50,918 nt of DNA from Candidatus Mediterraneibacter intestinavium (GTDB taxonomy: Bacteria; Bacillota; Clostridia; Lachnospirales; Lachnospiraceae): assembly GCA_019119205.1 (NCBI GenBank), contig DWXK01000069.1, positions 1 to 50,918 on the forward strand. Reading direction: 5' to 3'. The notes under the pieces are model-generated. The model searched no databases. It was not told where the DNA came from and was given only the letters and a program-made list of their open reading frames with translations. Shown here one piece after another: positions 33,064-41,636 of the stretch. The position numbers were made by a program, and so were the translations under genes. Each line of letters opens with the position of its first letter. Positions within the stretch are counted from its first letter, which is position 1.

Positions 33064-34989
33064 TCAGTCTTTTTTAGTCGTCTCTCTCAGGATTCTCGCA
33101 GCGATCTCCTCTTTGATCTGCGAGATGAACTCATCCAGTCCCTTCTGTCCCTCATCTCCTGCGAAACGGCTTCTGACGGAAACTTTATCCTCTTCCTCTT
33201 CCTTTGCTCCGACAACGAGCATATAAGGGATCTTCTTCATCTGTGCCTCACGGATCTTGTATCCGATCTTCTCTGCACGGCTGTCGATCTCCGCACGAAT
33301 CCCCGCCTCACTGAGCGCATCCAGGACTTTCTGCCCATACTCCATATGTTTATCAGAGATCGGGAGAACCTTCACCTGTACCGGAGCAAGCCAGGTCGGG
33401 AATGCGCCGGCGAAGTGCTCGATCAGGATGCCGATGAATCTCTCGATGGATCCGAATACGACCCTGTGGATCATGATCGGTCTGTGCTTTTCTCCGTCCG
33501 CTCCGGTATACTCCAGATTAAAGCGCAGCGGAAGCTGGAAGTCAAGCTGGATCGTACCGCACTGCCATGTCCTTCCAATGGAATCCTCCAGATGGAAGTC
33601 GATCTTCGGTCCGTAGAACGCGCCGTCCCCTTCATTTACCACATAGGGAAGACCGATATCCTCAAGTGCGCTCCTCAGCGCGTCTGTCGCCATCTCCCAG
33701 TCCTCGTCGCTTCCCATGCTGTCCTCAGGGCGTGTGGAGAGTTCCACATGATATTTAAATCCAAACAGGCTGTACACCTCATCGATCAGTTTTACAACAC
33801 CCTTGATCTCATCTTTGATCTGCTCAGGCATCATAAAGATGTGGGCGTCGTCCTGTGTAAAGCAGCGGACTCTCATCAGGCCGTGGAGCTGACCGGATTT
33901 CTCGTGGCGGTGCACCAGACCAAGTTCGCCCATGCGGATCGGAAGATCACGATAAGAGCGGGGTTCTGACTCGTATACAAGTATTCCGCCCGGGCAGTTC
34001 ATCGGTTTGATCGCGAAATCTTCCTCGTCGATCACCGTGGTGTACATATTCTCTTTGTAATGATCCCAGTGACCGGAAGTCTCCCAGAGATGGCGGCTCA
34101 GCATGATCGGTGTGTTGATCTCTACGTATCCGGCTCTTCTGTGGATCTCTCTCCAATAATCAAGAAGAGTATTCTTAAGCACCATTCCGTTTGGCAGGAA
34201 GAACGGGAATCCAGGTCCCTCCTCGCGCATCATGAACAGTCCCAGTTCTCTTCCGAGTTTTCTGTGGTCTCGCTTCTTCGCTTCCTCCATCATGGCAAGG
34301 TACTCGTCAAGTTCCGCCTTCTTCGGGAACGCGGTACCATAGATCCTCTGGAGCATCTTATTCTTCTCACTGCCCCTCCAGTAAGCGCCCGCAAGGCTGG
34401 TCAGCTTGAATGCCTTCACCGGCTTTGTAGTCATAAGATGCGGTCCTGCACAGAGGTCTGTGAACTCTCCCTGTGAGTAGAAGCTGATGGTCTCGTCCTC
34501 CGGAAGATCCTCGATCAGTTCCACCTTATACGGTTCATCCTTCTCCTTAAAATAGTCGATCGCTTCATTCCTCGGCATAGTGTACTGTTTGATCTCCAGG
34601 TTCTCCTTGACGATCTTCTTCATCTCCGCCTCGATCTTTTCCAGGTCCTCTGTGGTGAGAGGAGTCTCTCTGTCCACGTCATAGTAGAATCCGTCTGCGA
34701 TAGACGGCCCGATGGCAAGCTTTGCATCCGGGTACAGCCTCTTGATCGCCTGCGCCATGATATGGGACGCTGTATGGCGGAACGCACCCTTTCCTTTTTC
34801 ATCGTTAAACGTCAGGATATTGAGCTCGCAGTCCTTATCCACGACAGTCCTCAGGTCCACGATCTCTCCGTCAATCTCTCCGGAAGTCGCCACTCTGGCA
34901 AGTCCTTCGCTGATATCTTTTGCGATATCGTACACACTCATGGGCTGATCATACTCTTTGAAAGAGCCGTCTTTTAATGTGATCTTCAT
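33064..34989 (-). CDS. thrS: Threonyl-tRNA synthetase
   Basis: This 641-residue class II synthetase charges tRNA-Thr. Domains in order are a TGS domain (1 to about 60, MKITLKDGSFKEYDQPMSVY), the SAD editing domain with HTASHIMAQAI and DLCAGPH, the catalytic core (LFMMREEGPGFPFFLPNGMVL, HRHEKSGQLHGLMRVR, IQLDFQLPLRFNLEY) and the C-terminal anticodon-binding domain (VKVLPISDKHMEYGQKV). Length and motifs are normal. The ATG follows AGAAAGGAAGAG. Expression is controlled by a T-box leader and a strong promoter upstream (35137-35445), which turn the gene on when uncharged tRNA-Thr accumulates. Confidence 0.97.
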   Translation of the reverse strand: MKITLKDGSFKEYDQPMSVYDIAKDISEGLARVATSGEIDGEIVDLRTVVDKDCELNILTFNDEKGKGAFRHTASHIMAQAIKRLYPDAKLAIGPSIADGFYYDVDRETPLTTEDLEKIEAEMKKIVKENLEIKQYTMPRNEAIDYFKEKDEPYKVELIEDLPEDETISFYSQGEFTDLCAGPHLMTTKPVKAFKLTSLAGAYWRGSEKNKMLQRIYGTAFPKKAELDEYLAMMEEAKKRDHRKLGRELGLFMMREEGPGFPFFLPNGMVLKNTLLDYWREIHRRAGYVEINTPIMLSRHLWETSGHWDHYKENMYTTVIDEEDFAIKPMNCPGGILVYESEPRSYRDLPIRMGELGLVHRHEKSGQLHGLMRVRCFTQDDAHIFMMPEQIKDEIKGVVKLIDEVYSLFGFKYHVELSTRPEDSMGSDEDWEMATDALRSALEDIGLPYVVNEGDGAFYGPKIDFHLEDSIGRTWQCGTIQLDFQLPLRFNLEYTGADGEKHRPIMIHRVVFGSIERFIGILIEHFAGAFPTWLAPVQVKVLPISDKHMEYGQKVLDALSEAGIRAEIDSRAEKIGYKIREAQMKKIPYMLVVGAKEEEEDKVSVRSRFAGDEGQKGLDEFISQIKEEIAARILRETTKKD

Positions 34990-35136
34990 GTTCTTCTCTT
35001 CCTTTCTCTCTGAATCTCTGTTTCATCTCTGTCCGTGCACACTTTCCCTGCCATTCCGGTACTCTCGCATGGACCGCACATTGACGGCTGTCCATCCATC
35101 TGCTGCACACAAGAATGCGATCCGGGCGTATCGCCC

Positions 35137-35410
35137 AAAAAAGGCATCCCTTTCGGAATGCCTCTTATGTCTGAATCTATAGTCGCACGGAAACACTCCC
35201 TGCAGGGACGGATAATGATCCGCGGTCCCACCCTGCTTGTCTTCCATGGAAAACCATCTTAATTCATGTGATGATAACGGAATCACCGTGCCGTATTAAG
35301 GCCGCTCCGAGGTGGTCTTCAGTCAGCCGCACAACAGAAACCTCACAGCACACGATTTCCTCTCTGAGATGCGCAGACAGCCTACTGTCCTCATCAACGC
35401 TTTGTCTACA
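35137..35410 (-). promoter_or_regulatory. T-box riboswitch leader of thrS
   Basis: On the minus strand the conserved T-box AGGGTGGGACCGCGG is at 35220-35234. It is followed by an intrinsic terminator AAGAGGCATTCC...GGATGCCTTTTTT (35137-35165). Stem I features lie near the 5' end, including GATGAGGACAGTAG and a GAGAG run. A specifier-loop candidate GAAG-ACC-A puts the threonine codon ACC at 35314-35316. The leader spans about 270 bases and regulates the downstream threonyl-tRNA synthetase by sensing uncharged tRNA-Thr. Confidence 0.92.
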
Positions 35411-35416
35411 CCGGTT

Positions 35417-35445
35417 ATTCTACCGCACCCGGTCAGACGTGTCAA
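35417..35445 (-). promoter_or_regulatory. thrS promoter
   Basis: TTGACA (35440-35445) and TAGAAT (35417-35422) are separated by 17 bases on the minus strand, directly ahead of the T-box leader. It begins 14 bases after the lysR stop codon. Confidence 0.85.
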
Positions 35446-35458
35446 GCCGGAAAATCGC

Positions 35459-36172
35459 TCACTCCTGCTCTTTCTTCCACTTCCGGATAAACCGAATAAA
35501 AAGCTTCTGGGAATCGGTCAGGATCACATTCTTCGGATAGATCAGAGAAATGGGGAAGTGAGGCGCGTCCTGCAGAGGGATCATGCGGACTCCGCTCCCT
35601 TTCTGAGGGAACACAAACTCCTCGTCTTTTAATTCCTCCAGCCGGATACTCTCCCGTCCCGCCAGAGGATGGGAGTCATACACCACCGCGCAGAGATAGT
35701 CGTCATACAGAGTGATGAAATTATATTTCGATGTGTCTGTGATCAGAAGCGACCGCAGGATAGCAAAATCAAACTCCTCCAGATGGGCCAGGATCTGATC
35801 CGCTGTCTGTTCATCCAGGACCAGATCGATATCCGGATACTGTTCCATGAAAGCGGACATGACTTTCGCAAAATGGTAAGGAGAGAGCACGGTCATGCTC
35901 CCGATGCGGATCTCCTTTTTAAAGTGGATATCCTCCAGCATCTTTTCATACAAGTCCAGCGCCTCATCCGCATACTTCAGAAAGATTTCTCCCTCCTCAT
36001 TCAGTTCAAACTTTCTCGTATTCCTCCGGATCAGGGTGACGTTCAGTTCCTTTTCCAGCTTGCGGATCTGCTTCGAGAGCGCGCTCTGGCTCAGATTGCA
36101 GGCGAACCCCGCTTCCGTAAAATTTTTCACCCGGCATAATTCGGTGTAATACTTAAGCTGTTCTATATTCAC
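35459..36172 (-). CDS. LysR-family regulator with a shortened effector domain
   Basis: A 237-residue LysR-type regulator; the family norm is about 290-300. The winged helix-turn-helix (1-60) is intact: LKYYTELCRVKNFTEAGFAC, then NLSQSALSKQIRKLEKELNV. The effector domain starts normally (RIGSMTVLSPYHFAKVMSAF) and proceeds to FVFPQKGSG (residues 186-194). The sequence then continues VRMIPLQDAPHFPISLIYPKN, which is the usual end of the domain. About 60 residues that normally separate those pieces (much of subdomain II) are missing without a frameshift. It starts at GTG with AAGGGGG upstream. DNA binding is probably retained, but ligand response is doubtful. It ends just before the thrS promoter and follows the frameshifted ATPase gene by 15 bases. 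Confidence 0.85.
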   Translation of the reverse strand: MNIEQLKYYTELCRVKNFTEAGFACNLSQSALSKQIRKLEKELNVTLIRRNTRKFELNEEGEIFLKYADEALDLYEKMLEDIHFKKEIRIGSMTVLSPYHFAKVMSAFMEQYPDIDLVLDEQTADQILAHLEEFDFAILRSLLITDTSKYNFITLYDDYLCAVVYDSHPLAGRESIRLEELKDEEFVFPQKGSGVRMIPLQDAPHFPISLIYPKNVILTDSQKLFIRFIRKWKKEQE

Positions 36173-36187
36173 GCAGATACCCCCTTC

Positions 36188-37595
36188 TCAGTTCCTGCCG
36201 TCTTTGTATTTCTCCATATCTGCAAACCCGATCAGCCTAATCCGGTCGCTCTCCTTCGCTTTCTCTCTTATAGCCCCCGTAAATCCGCTTTTTGAAAACA
36301 GATAATACCACTTTTCTCTCTGATGGAACATCTCCCCGCAATATCTCAATTTCTCCAGGACATCGACATCAGTCTTCTCATTCCGCCATTTGCACTCTCC
36401 CAACAGCATATGTTCACCGCAGGTCCCGAGAATATCGATCTCGACCTGGCTCTTTATTCTCGGATCGGTTCCCCACCATCTGCCTACACTTCCATAGAAA
36501 AATGGTGCATTCTCTATCACATCCGGTCTGTACAGATGTTGGATACAGATTTCCTCGAATACGCTCCCCATAAAATCAGCAAGCTGTCCCTTTACTTTAT
36601 TCTCATAGATCCATTTTCCCAGGCCTCTCTCTATAACTGCTGATATCCGGCGCGACAAACCTGTACCAGAAACGGAACATATTATCATCAAGACGATAGA
36701 TCGTCTTTCTTGATTTCTCGTTTTCCATATATGGCACTTCTTTTTTTATAAGTCCCAATGATATCAAAGCCTTCAGATGGTTTGCACATGCGGAAGTTTC
36801 TTCGCCCACTGTTGTCGCGATCTCGTTAAGCCTGCTCTTCCCCTTTGCCACTGCGCTGATCACAGCATGGTATGCCGCATAATTTTTCATTTCCTGTTTC
36901 AAGAGATTAGAAGGCTCTTCAAACAGCCGGCCGGAGCTTGTAAAGAAAAGTTCCACAATATTCTCATCCACAGTCAGCTCCGGACGCACCCGGCTCAGAT
37001 ATTCCGGAATTCCTCCGGTTACGCCGTATATCAATGCTTTCTCCTCCGCTATATACCCCGGGAAGAACTGTTCCGCCTCAAAATAAGTAAAAGGCCGAAG
37101 CCGGAACTGCCCTGTCCCTCTTCCATACAGAGGACTTTTATATCCCAGTACCTGATTTTCCATAAAACTCATAGAAGAGCCGCATAAGATCAGCATAAGC
37201 GGACTGTCCTTCCAGTACTGGTCAATATACGCCTGTATCAGCGATGAGACAGCCTTTTCACTGGCCGCAAGATACGGGTATTCATCGATCACCAGTATCA
37301 GCCGCTCCTGAAGATGCTGCCCTATATACCGAAACAACTGGTCAAAACTCTGAAAAGGCGGCATTTCAAGCCCGGGAGACAGCACTTCAAAGACTGCTCT
37401 GGAAAAGCTTTCCAGATTGTCTTTTGAAGTGGATTCTGATGCCATATAATAAATCGCTTTTTTCCCTTTACAGAACTCTGTAATAAGTGTTGTCTTTCCA
37501 ATGCGGCGGCGCCCGTATACTACTGCGAATTCAAATCCGCCGCTTTTATACATCTGATCCAGCTTTTTCATCTCTTCTTTTCTGCCGATAAACAT
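36188..37595 (-). pseudogene. Frameshifted ATPase with DUF234 domain (archaeal-type P-loop ATPase family)
   Basis: Two overlapping frames together make one gene of this family. The first (to 36603) has MFIGRKEEMKKL, the P-loop GRRRIGKTTL, Walker B LILVIDEYPYL, GSSMSFM, and a winged-helix part (KSRLNEIATTVGEETSACAN) up to FRFWYRFVAPDIS. It then runs into junk and stops. The second frame resumes AVIERGLGKWIYENKVKGQL, GSVFEEICIQHL and a nuclease-like DUF234 tail with EIDILG and LGECKW. Joining them near 36650-36660 needs a single +1 shift and gives about 468 residues, the normal family length. I see no slippery site, so a mutation or sequencing error is more likely than programmed shifting. GGAGGCGG precedes the ATG at 37595. 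Family function is not established. Confidence 0.82.
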
Positions 37596-37625
37596 AAAAC
37601 CGCCTCCACAACAGCTCATTTTCAA

Positions 37626-37649
37626 ATTACTAAACTTAACTTTAGTAAT
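37626..37649. promoter_or_regulatory. Palindrome in the 5' UTR of the ATPase gene, possible operator
   Basis: ATTACTAAA (37626-37634) and TTTAGTAAT (37641-37649) form a perfect 9-bp inverted repeat with a 6-base spacer. It lies between the promoter (37662-37690) and the start codon (37595). The encoded ATPase carries a winged-helix segment, so self-regulation is possible. Confidence 0.5.
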
Positions 37650-37661
37650 TTATCATAAACT

Positions 37662-37690
37662 ATTATGAAGGCGATTTTCTTTTCTGTCAA
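37662..37690 (-). promoter_or_regulatory. Promoter of the ATPase/DUF234 gene
   Basis: TTGACA (37685-37690) and CATAAT (37662-37667) have a 17-base spacer on the minus strand. It lies immediately behind the stop of the gamma-carbonic-anhydrase gene. Confidence 0.7.
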
Positions 37691-37697
37691 GTCTGTC

Positions 37698-38210
37698 TCA
37701 CTTCTGCATGCAGTAACCTTCCGCTCTCATATCCTTCCCGACCTTTACATACTCCAGACTGTTTTCATACAGTTTTTTTCTCTCTTCTTCTGTGAGCTGC
37801 CGCTTCACCTTTGCCGGGTTTCCCACGGCCAGGCTGCCGTCCGGGATCACCTGATTCTCCAGCACCAGGCTGCCCGCGCCGATCAGGCATTCCTTCCCGA
37901 TCTTTGCCCCGTTGAGCACCACCGCCCCCATTCCGATCAGGCTGCCATCGCCTACGGTACACCCGTGGATCACAGCATTATGCCCGACCGTGACATAGTC
38001 TCCCAGTGTTGTAGGGAATCCCCTGTCTGCATGGACCGTACAGTTGTCCTGGATATTGCTGGAGTTTCCGATCACGATCTTCTCCGCATCGCCCCGCAGG
38101 ACAGCATAAAAGAGGACGGTAGAATTTTCTCCCACTGTCACATCCCCGATCACAGTAGAATCCCTCACGATATTTGCCGAATCCGCCGTTTTCACTCTTC
38201 CTCTGTACAT
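37698..38210 (-). CDS. Gamma-carbonic-anhydrase-like hexapeptide protein
   Basis: A 170-residue left-handed beta-helix protein of the gamma-carbonic anhydrase/YrdA-type family. Hexapeptide repeats are visible as IVRDSTVIGDVTVGENSTV, IGNSSNIQDNCTV and GDGSLIGMGAVVLNG. The three zinc ligands are His60 (TVHAD), His77 and His82 (VGHNAVIHGC). Trimers bind metal between subunits, though many bacterial members show little carbonic anhydrase activity. A C-terminal helix follows (TEEERKKLYENSLEYVKVG). It is three bases behind the oligo-1,6-glucosidase gene and closes the maltodextrin enzyme operon; AGGGAG precedes its ATG. Why it is in a starch operon is not obvious. Confidence 0.9.
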   Translation of the reverse strand: MYRGRVKTADSANIVRDSTVIGDVTVGENSTVLFYAVLRGDAEKIVIGNSSNIQDNCTVHADRGFPTTLGDYVTVGHNAVIHGCTVGDGSLIGMGAVVLNGAKIGKECLIGAGSLVLENQVIPDGSLAVGNPAKVKRQLTEEERKKLYENSLEYVKVGKDMRAEGYCMQK

Positions 38211-38213
38211 AGG

Positions 38214-39854
38214 TCAGTCTCCCTGCCTGCTTCTCAGAAGCATAAACGCCTCATAGGGTTTCATTTCTTCTGTCACATCTGCATTATAATTATGGATCAG
38301 AATCTGCGCGCCCTTCCACTCTCCGGTCAGAGGACACGACGCCGGCTTTCCGGTGAAGTTGACGCACACCAGCATCTCGCTCTCCTCTGTTGTCCTGGTA
38401 TACGCAAAGATCTGCTCATCCTCCTCCATGAGGAGTTCGAACTTCCCGTCAATGAAGACCGGATATTCTTTCCTCAGGCGGGTCAGTGTACGGTAATAGC
38501 TGTATACAGACTCCGGATCCCGGCGCTCCGCCTCTGCATTGATCTCCGTGTAGTTCGGGTTCACCTCGATCCACGGCGTCCCTTCCGTAAATCCGGCATT
38601 TTTCTCTGCGTTCCACTGCATAGGCGTGCGGGCGTTGTCCCGGCTCTTCGCACAGATGGACTCCATCACGTCTTCCGGACGGTACCCCTTTTCCACACGT
38701 TCCCGGTAAAGGTTGAGGGTCTCGATGTCCTCATAATGGCTGATGTCATCGAACCTTACATTGGTCATCCCCAGTTCCTCCCCCTGGTAGATGTAGGGCG
38801 TTCCCTGCATGCCGTGGAGCATGGTCGCCAGCATCTTCGCCGACTCCTTTCTGTACTTCCCGTCGTCCCCCCAGCGGGACACGATCCTCGGGAGGTCATG
38901 GTTGTCCAGGAACAGGCTGTTCCAACCGGTGCCGTACAGTTCTGTCTGCCATTTCGCCATGCACTGCTTCATCTTTACGAAGGGCAGCGGCGCAAGATCC
39001 CACTTCTCCTTCCCCGGCTGCTGGTCCATGACCATATGCTCAAACTGGAACACCATGGAGAACTCGCTCCCGTTGGGGTTGCTGTACAGCTTCGCGTTCT
39101 CCGTGTTGGCGCCCCACGCCTCGCCCACAGTGATCAGGTCTCCCTTCTGGAATGTCTCCCTGCTCATCTCCTGCAGGAACTCATGCAGCCTGGGGCCGTT
39201 GTTGGTGATCTTCTTATCCGGCTCCTTAGCGATCTGGTCGATCACATCCAGGCGGAACCCGCCCACACCTTTGTCCATCCACCAGAGGATCATATCATAG
39301 ATCTCCCTGCGGACTTTCGGGTTCTCCCAGTTTAAATCCGGCTGTTTCACAGAAAACTGATGGAAATAATACTGTTTCAGTTCCGGCACCCACTCCCAGG
39401 CAGGTCCGCCGAACGTTGCCTTCATATCATTGGGGAGTTCTCCCTCCACGCCGTCTCTCCATACATAATAGTCGTGATACGGGTTATCCTTCCCCTTCTT
39501 TGCCTCCAGGAACCACCTGTGCTCGTCCGAAGTGTGGTTCAGCACCAGATCCATGATGATCCGGATGTTCCGCTTCTTCGCCTCCGCGATCAGCTCCTCC
39601 ATATCAGAGAGCGTCCCGAACATGGGGTCGATGTCCTGATAATCGGAGATATCGTATCCGTTGTCGTCCTGGGGCGAGCAGTACATCGGGGAGATCCACA
39701 CCGCGTCGATCCCCAGGTCCGCAAGGTAATCCAGTCTGCTTATGATCCCCCGGATATCTCCGATCCCGTCGCCGTTTGAATCCTGAAAACTCTTCGGGTA
39801 GATCTGGTAGACCACCGCATTTTTCCACCAGGGCTGTTTCTTCTTTTCTGTCAT
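38214..39854 (-). CDS. malL: GH13 oligo-1,6-glucosidase / alpha-glucosidase
   Basis: A 546-residue cytoplasmic glycoside hydrolase of family 13, subfamily 31. The catalytic triad is Asp203 (GGFRLDVID), Glu245 (TVGEAWG) and Asp320 (LDNHD). The subfamily motif QPDLNW is at 171-176. The residue after the catalytic Asp is Val204; Val at this place goes with alpha-1,6 (isomaltase-like) specificity, whereas Thr marks maltases, so isomaltose and panose are likely substrates. It starts 3 bases behind the neopullulanase-type gene and ends 3 bases before the carbonic-anhydrase-like gene. It should split branched and linear short products to glucose for glucokinase. No signal peptide. Confidence 0.94.
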   Translation of the reverse strand: MTEKKKQPWWKNAVVYQIYPKSFQDSNGDGIGDIRGIISRLDYLADLGIDAVWISPMYCSPQDDNGYDISDYQDIDPMFGTLSDMEELIAEAKKRNIRIIMDLVLNHTSDEHRWFLEAKKGKDNPYHDYYVWRDGVEGELPNDMKATFGGPAWEWVPELKQYYFHQFSVKQPDLNWENPKVRREIYDMILWWMDKGVGGFRLDVIDQIAKEPDKKITNNGPRLHEFLQEMSRETFQKGDLITVGEAWGANTENAKLYSNPNGSEFSMVFQFEHMVMDQQPGKEKWDLAPLPFVKMKQCMAKWQTELYGTGWNSLFLDNHDLPRIVSRWGDDGKYRKESAKMLATMLHGMQGTPYIYQGEELGMTNVRFDDISHYEDIETLNLYRERVEKGYRPEDVMESICAKSRDNARTPMQWNAEKNAGFTEGTPWIEVNPNYTEINAEAERRDPESVYSYYRTLTRLRKEYPVFIDGKFELLMEEDEQIFAYTRTTEESEMLVCVNFTGKPASCPLTGEWKGAQILIHNYNADVTEEMKPYEAFMLLRSRQGD

Positions 39855-39857
39855 GTA

Positions 39858-41609
39858 TCATATCCTCCTTATCAGTGTGCCGTTTTTCTCAAGTATCCCG
39901 TTCAGATAATTCCGCGCAAACAGAACTTCTCCTGTCCCTTTGACCTCCACCGGTTCTTCTGAACAGTTCAGCAGGACCTCCGTTTTCCGCTCTGCTTCAT
40001 CCAGCTTGATATATTCTACGCATCTGGGATTCTCATAGTTCCCCGGGAAATGGAAATGAAGGCTTCGGAACGTCTCCTCTTCCTTTCTCAGACGGATCAG
40101 TTTTTTCATCTGTCCGATGCGTTCCCGATTTTCTTCCGTTCCGATCTTATCCCAGGGCATGCACCTCCTGCAGTCCGGGTCGAACCCGCCCTCCATGGCG
40201 ATCTCCGTCCCGTAATAGATACAGGGGCTTCCCGGGAGAGTAAAGAGCACGGCAAGCTGCTGGTAGAACTTATCGAGATCATGGAAACGGTTCATCAGCC
40301 GTTCCGTGTCGTGGGAGTCCAGAAGATTGAAAAGGACGTTGTTGTTCTGCTGCATATACATAGTATAACAGCGATTCACCATGTATTCAAACTCTTCTTT
40401 TCTCATTGTCTGATCCAGAAAGAAATCGTGGATGCCGCTCATCAGAGGATAGTTCATCACCGAGTCGTACTCATCTCCGGCGAGCCACTGGCTGGCGTCA
40501 TGCCAGATCTCGCCCAGCAGGTAGATATCCGGTTTGATCTTTTTCAGATGCTCCCTCATCCGTTTCAGGAACCGGTGGGAGACCTCGTTTCCCACGTCAA
40601 AGCGGATCCCGTCGATGTCGTATTTCCGGATCCAGTCCTCACACACCCGGCAGAAGTACTGGATCACTTCCTCGTTGTTTGTATTGAGTTTGGGCATCCA
40701 GTCTGCGAAGGCAAAGGAATAGAACCTTCCGTCCCGGGTGTCCCCTGTCTTCCGGATCTCGGACCAGTCCTGCACCATGAACCATTCCGCATAGGTGGAC
40801 GCTCTCCCTTTTTCCTGTACATCCAGCCAGGGCGCGAATTTCCTCCCGCAGTGGTTGAACACAGCGTCCACCATGATGCGGATCCCCCTGTCGTGGGCCT
40901 CGGAGACGAGCCGCCTCATGATCCCGTCGTCCCCAAAGGAAGGATCGATCTTCGTGTAGTCCGCAGTGTCATATTTATGGTTCGTCTCCGCCTCCATGAT
41001 GGGGTTCAGATAAATCCCGGTGATCCCCAGATCCTGGAGGTAGGGAAGTTTCTTCCGGATCCCTTCCAGATCGCCGCCGTACTTCTCACTGTTCGTCACT
41101 TTTCCCGTCTGCCAGGGAAGGATATCCGGATCCTTCCTCTCCGGCGTACCATTGAAGAACCGGTCCGGAAAGATCTGATACCAGACTGTGCTGTTGACCC
41201 ATTCCGGCGTCCGGTTCACGTCCGCCGGGTTCATCCAGGGAACCGTAAAGCACTGGAGCATCCTCCCGTCCATATTGATCTGCTCCTCTGTCAGGAAACC
41301 GTCCTCAAAATAATACCAGGTTTCCTTTTCTGTGTGAAGTTCGAAATAGTATTTACATCTCTTATAGGGCGGGATCAGCGTGGTAGTCCACCAGAGCTGA
41401 TGGGGAAGACGTTTCTTATAGACGATCTCCTCCCGTTTTCCCGTCCATTTTTCATTTCCTCCCAGGATCCCCGCCTCGAAGGGATCCCCGTGATGGATGA
41501 ACACCCGTTTTACGTCATACCCGGTCTTCAGGTTGATGACCAGACGTTCTTCATCCAGTGGATAACTCATCTGTTCCGACGTTTTGTGATATACTCCTGC
41601 AAATTCCAT
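39858..41609 (-). CDS. GH13_20 neopullulanase/cyclomaltodextrinase-type enzyme
   Basis: A 583-residue intracellular amylolytic enzyme. An N-terminal CBM34-like domain (1 to about 125; RLVINLKTGYDVKRVFIHHGDPF) is followed by the GH13 barrel starting at VWYQIFPDRFFNG. The catalytic triad is Asp338 (GIRFDVGNE), Glu367 (LLGEIWHD) and Asp434 (LLDSHDTERL). The motif MPKLN (305-309) marks subfamily GH13_20 (neopullulanase, cyclomaltodextrinase, maltogenic amylase). It should hydrolyse imported maltodextrins or cyclodextrins to maltose and panose. No signal peptide. It lies 27 bases behind the debranching-enzyme gene and 3 bases ahead of the oligo-1,6-glucosidase gene. Confidence 0.93.
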   Translation of the reverse strand: MEFAGVYHKTSEQMSYPLDEERLVINLKTGYDVKRVFIHHGDPFEAGILGGNEKWTGKREEIVYKKRLPHQLWWTTTLIPPYKRCKYYFELHTEKETWYYFEDGFLTEEQINMDGRMLQCFTVPWMNPADVNRTPEWVNSTVWYQIFPDRFFNGTPERKDPDILPWQTGKVTNSEKYGGDLEGIRKKLPYLQDLGITGIYLNPIMEAETNHKYDTADYTKIDPSFGDDGIMRRLVSEAHDRGIRIMVDAVFNHCGRKFAPWLDVQEKGRASTYAEWFMVQDWSEIRKTGDTRDGRFYSFAFADWMPKLNTNNEEVIQYFCRVCEDWIRKYDIDGIRFDVGNEVSHRFLKRMREHLKKIKPDIYLLGEIWHDASQWLAGDEYDSVMNYPLMSGIHDFFLDQTMRKEEFEYMVNRCYTMYMQQNNNVLFNLLDSHDTERLMNRFHDLDKFYQQLAVLFTLPGSPCIYYGTEIAMEGGFDPDCRRCMPWDKIGTEENRERIGQMKKLIRLRKEEETFRSLHFHFPGNYENPRCVEYIKLDEAERKTEVLLNCSEEPVEVKGTGEVLFARNYLNGILEKNGTLIRRI

Positions 41610-41636
41610 AGACAGATTTCCTCCTTATTTCGATAC

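Noticed and set aside
36603-36691. Programmed frameshift to join the two halves of the ATPase/DUF234 gene
   Set aside because: I see no slippery heptamer or following pseudoknot; a plain indel or a sequencing error explains it better.
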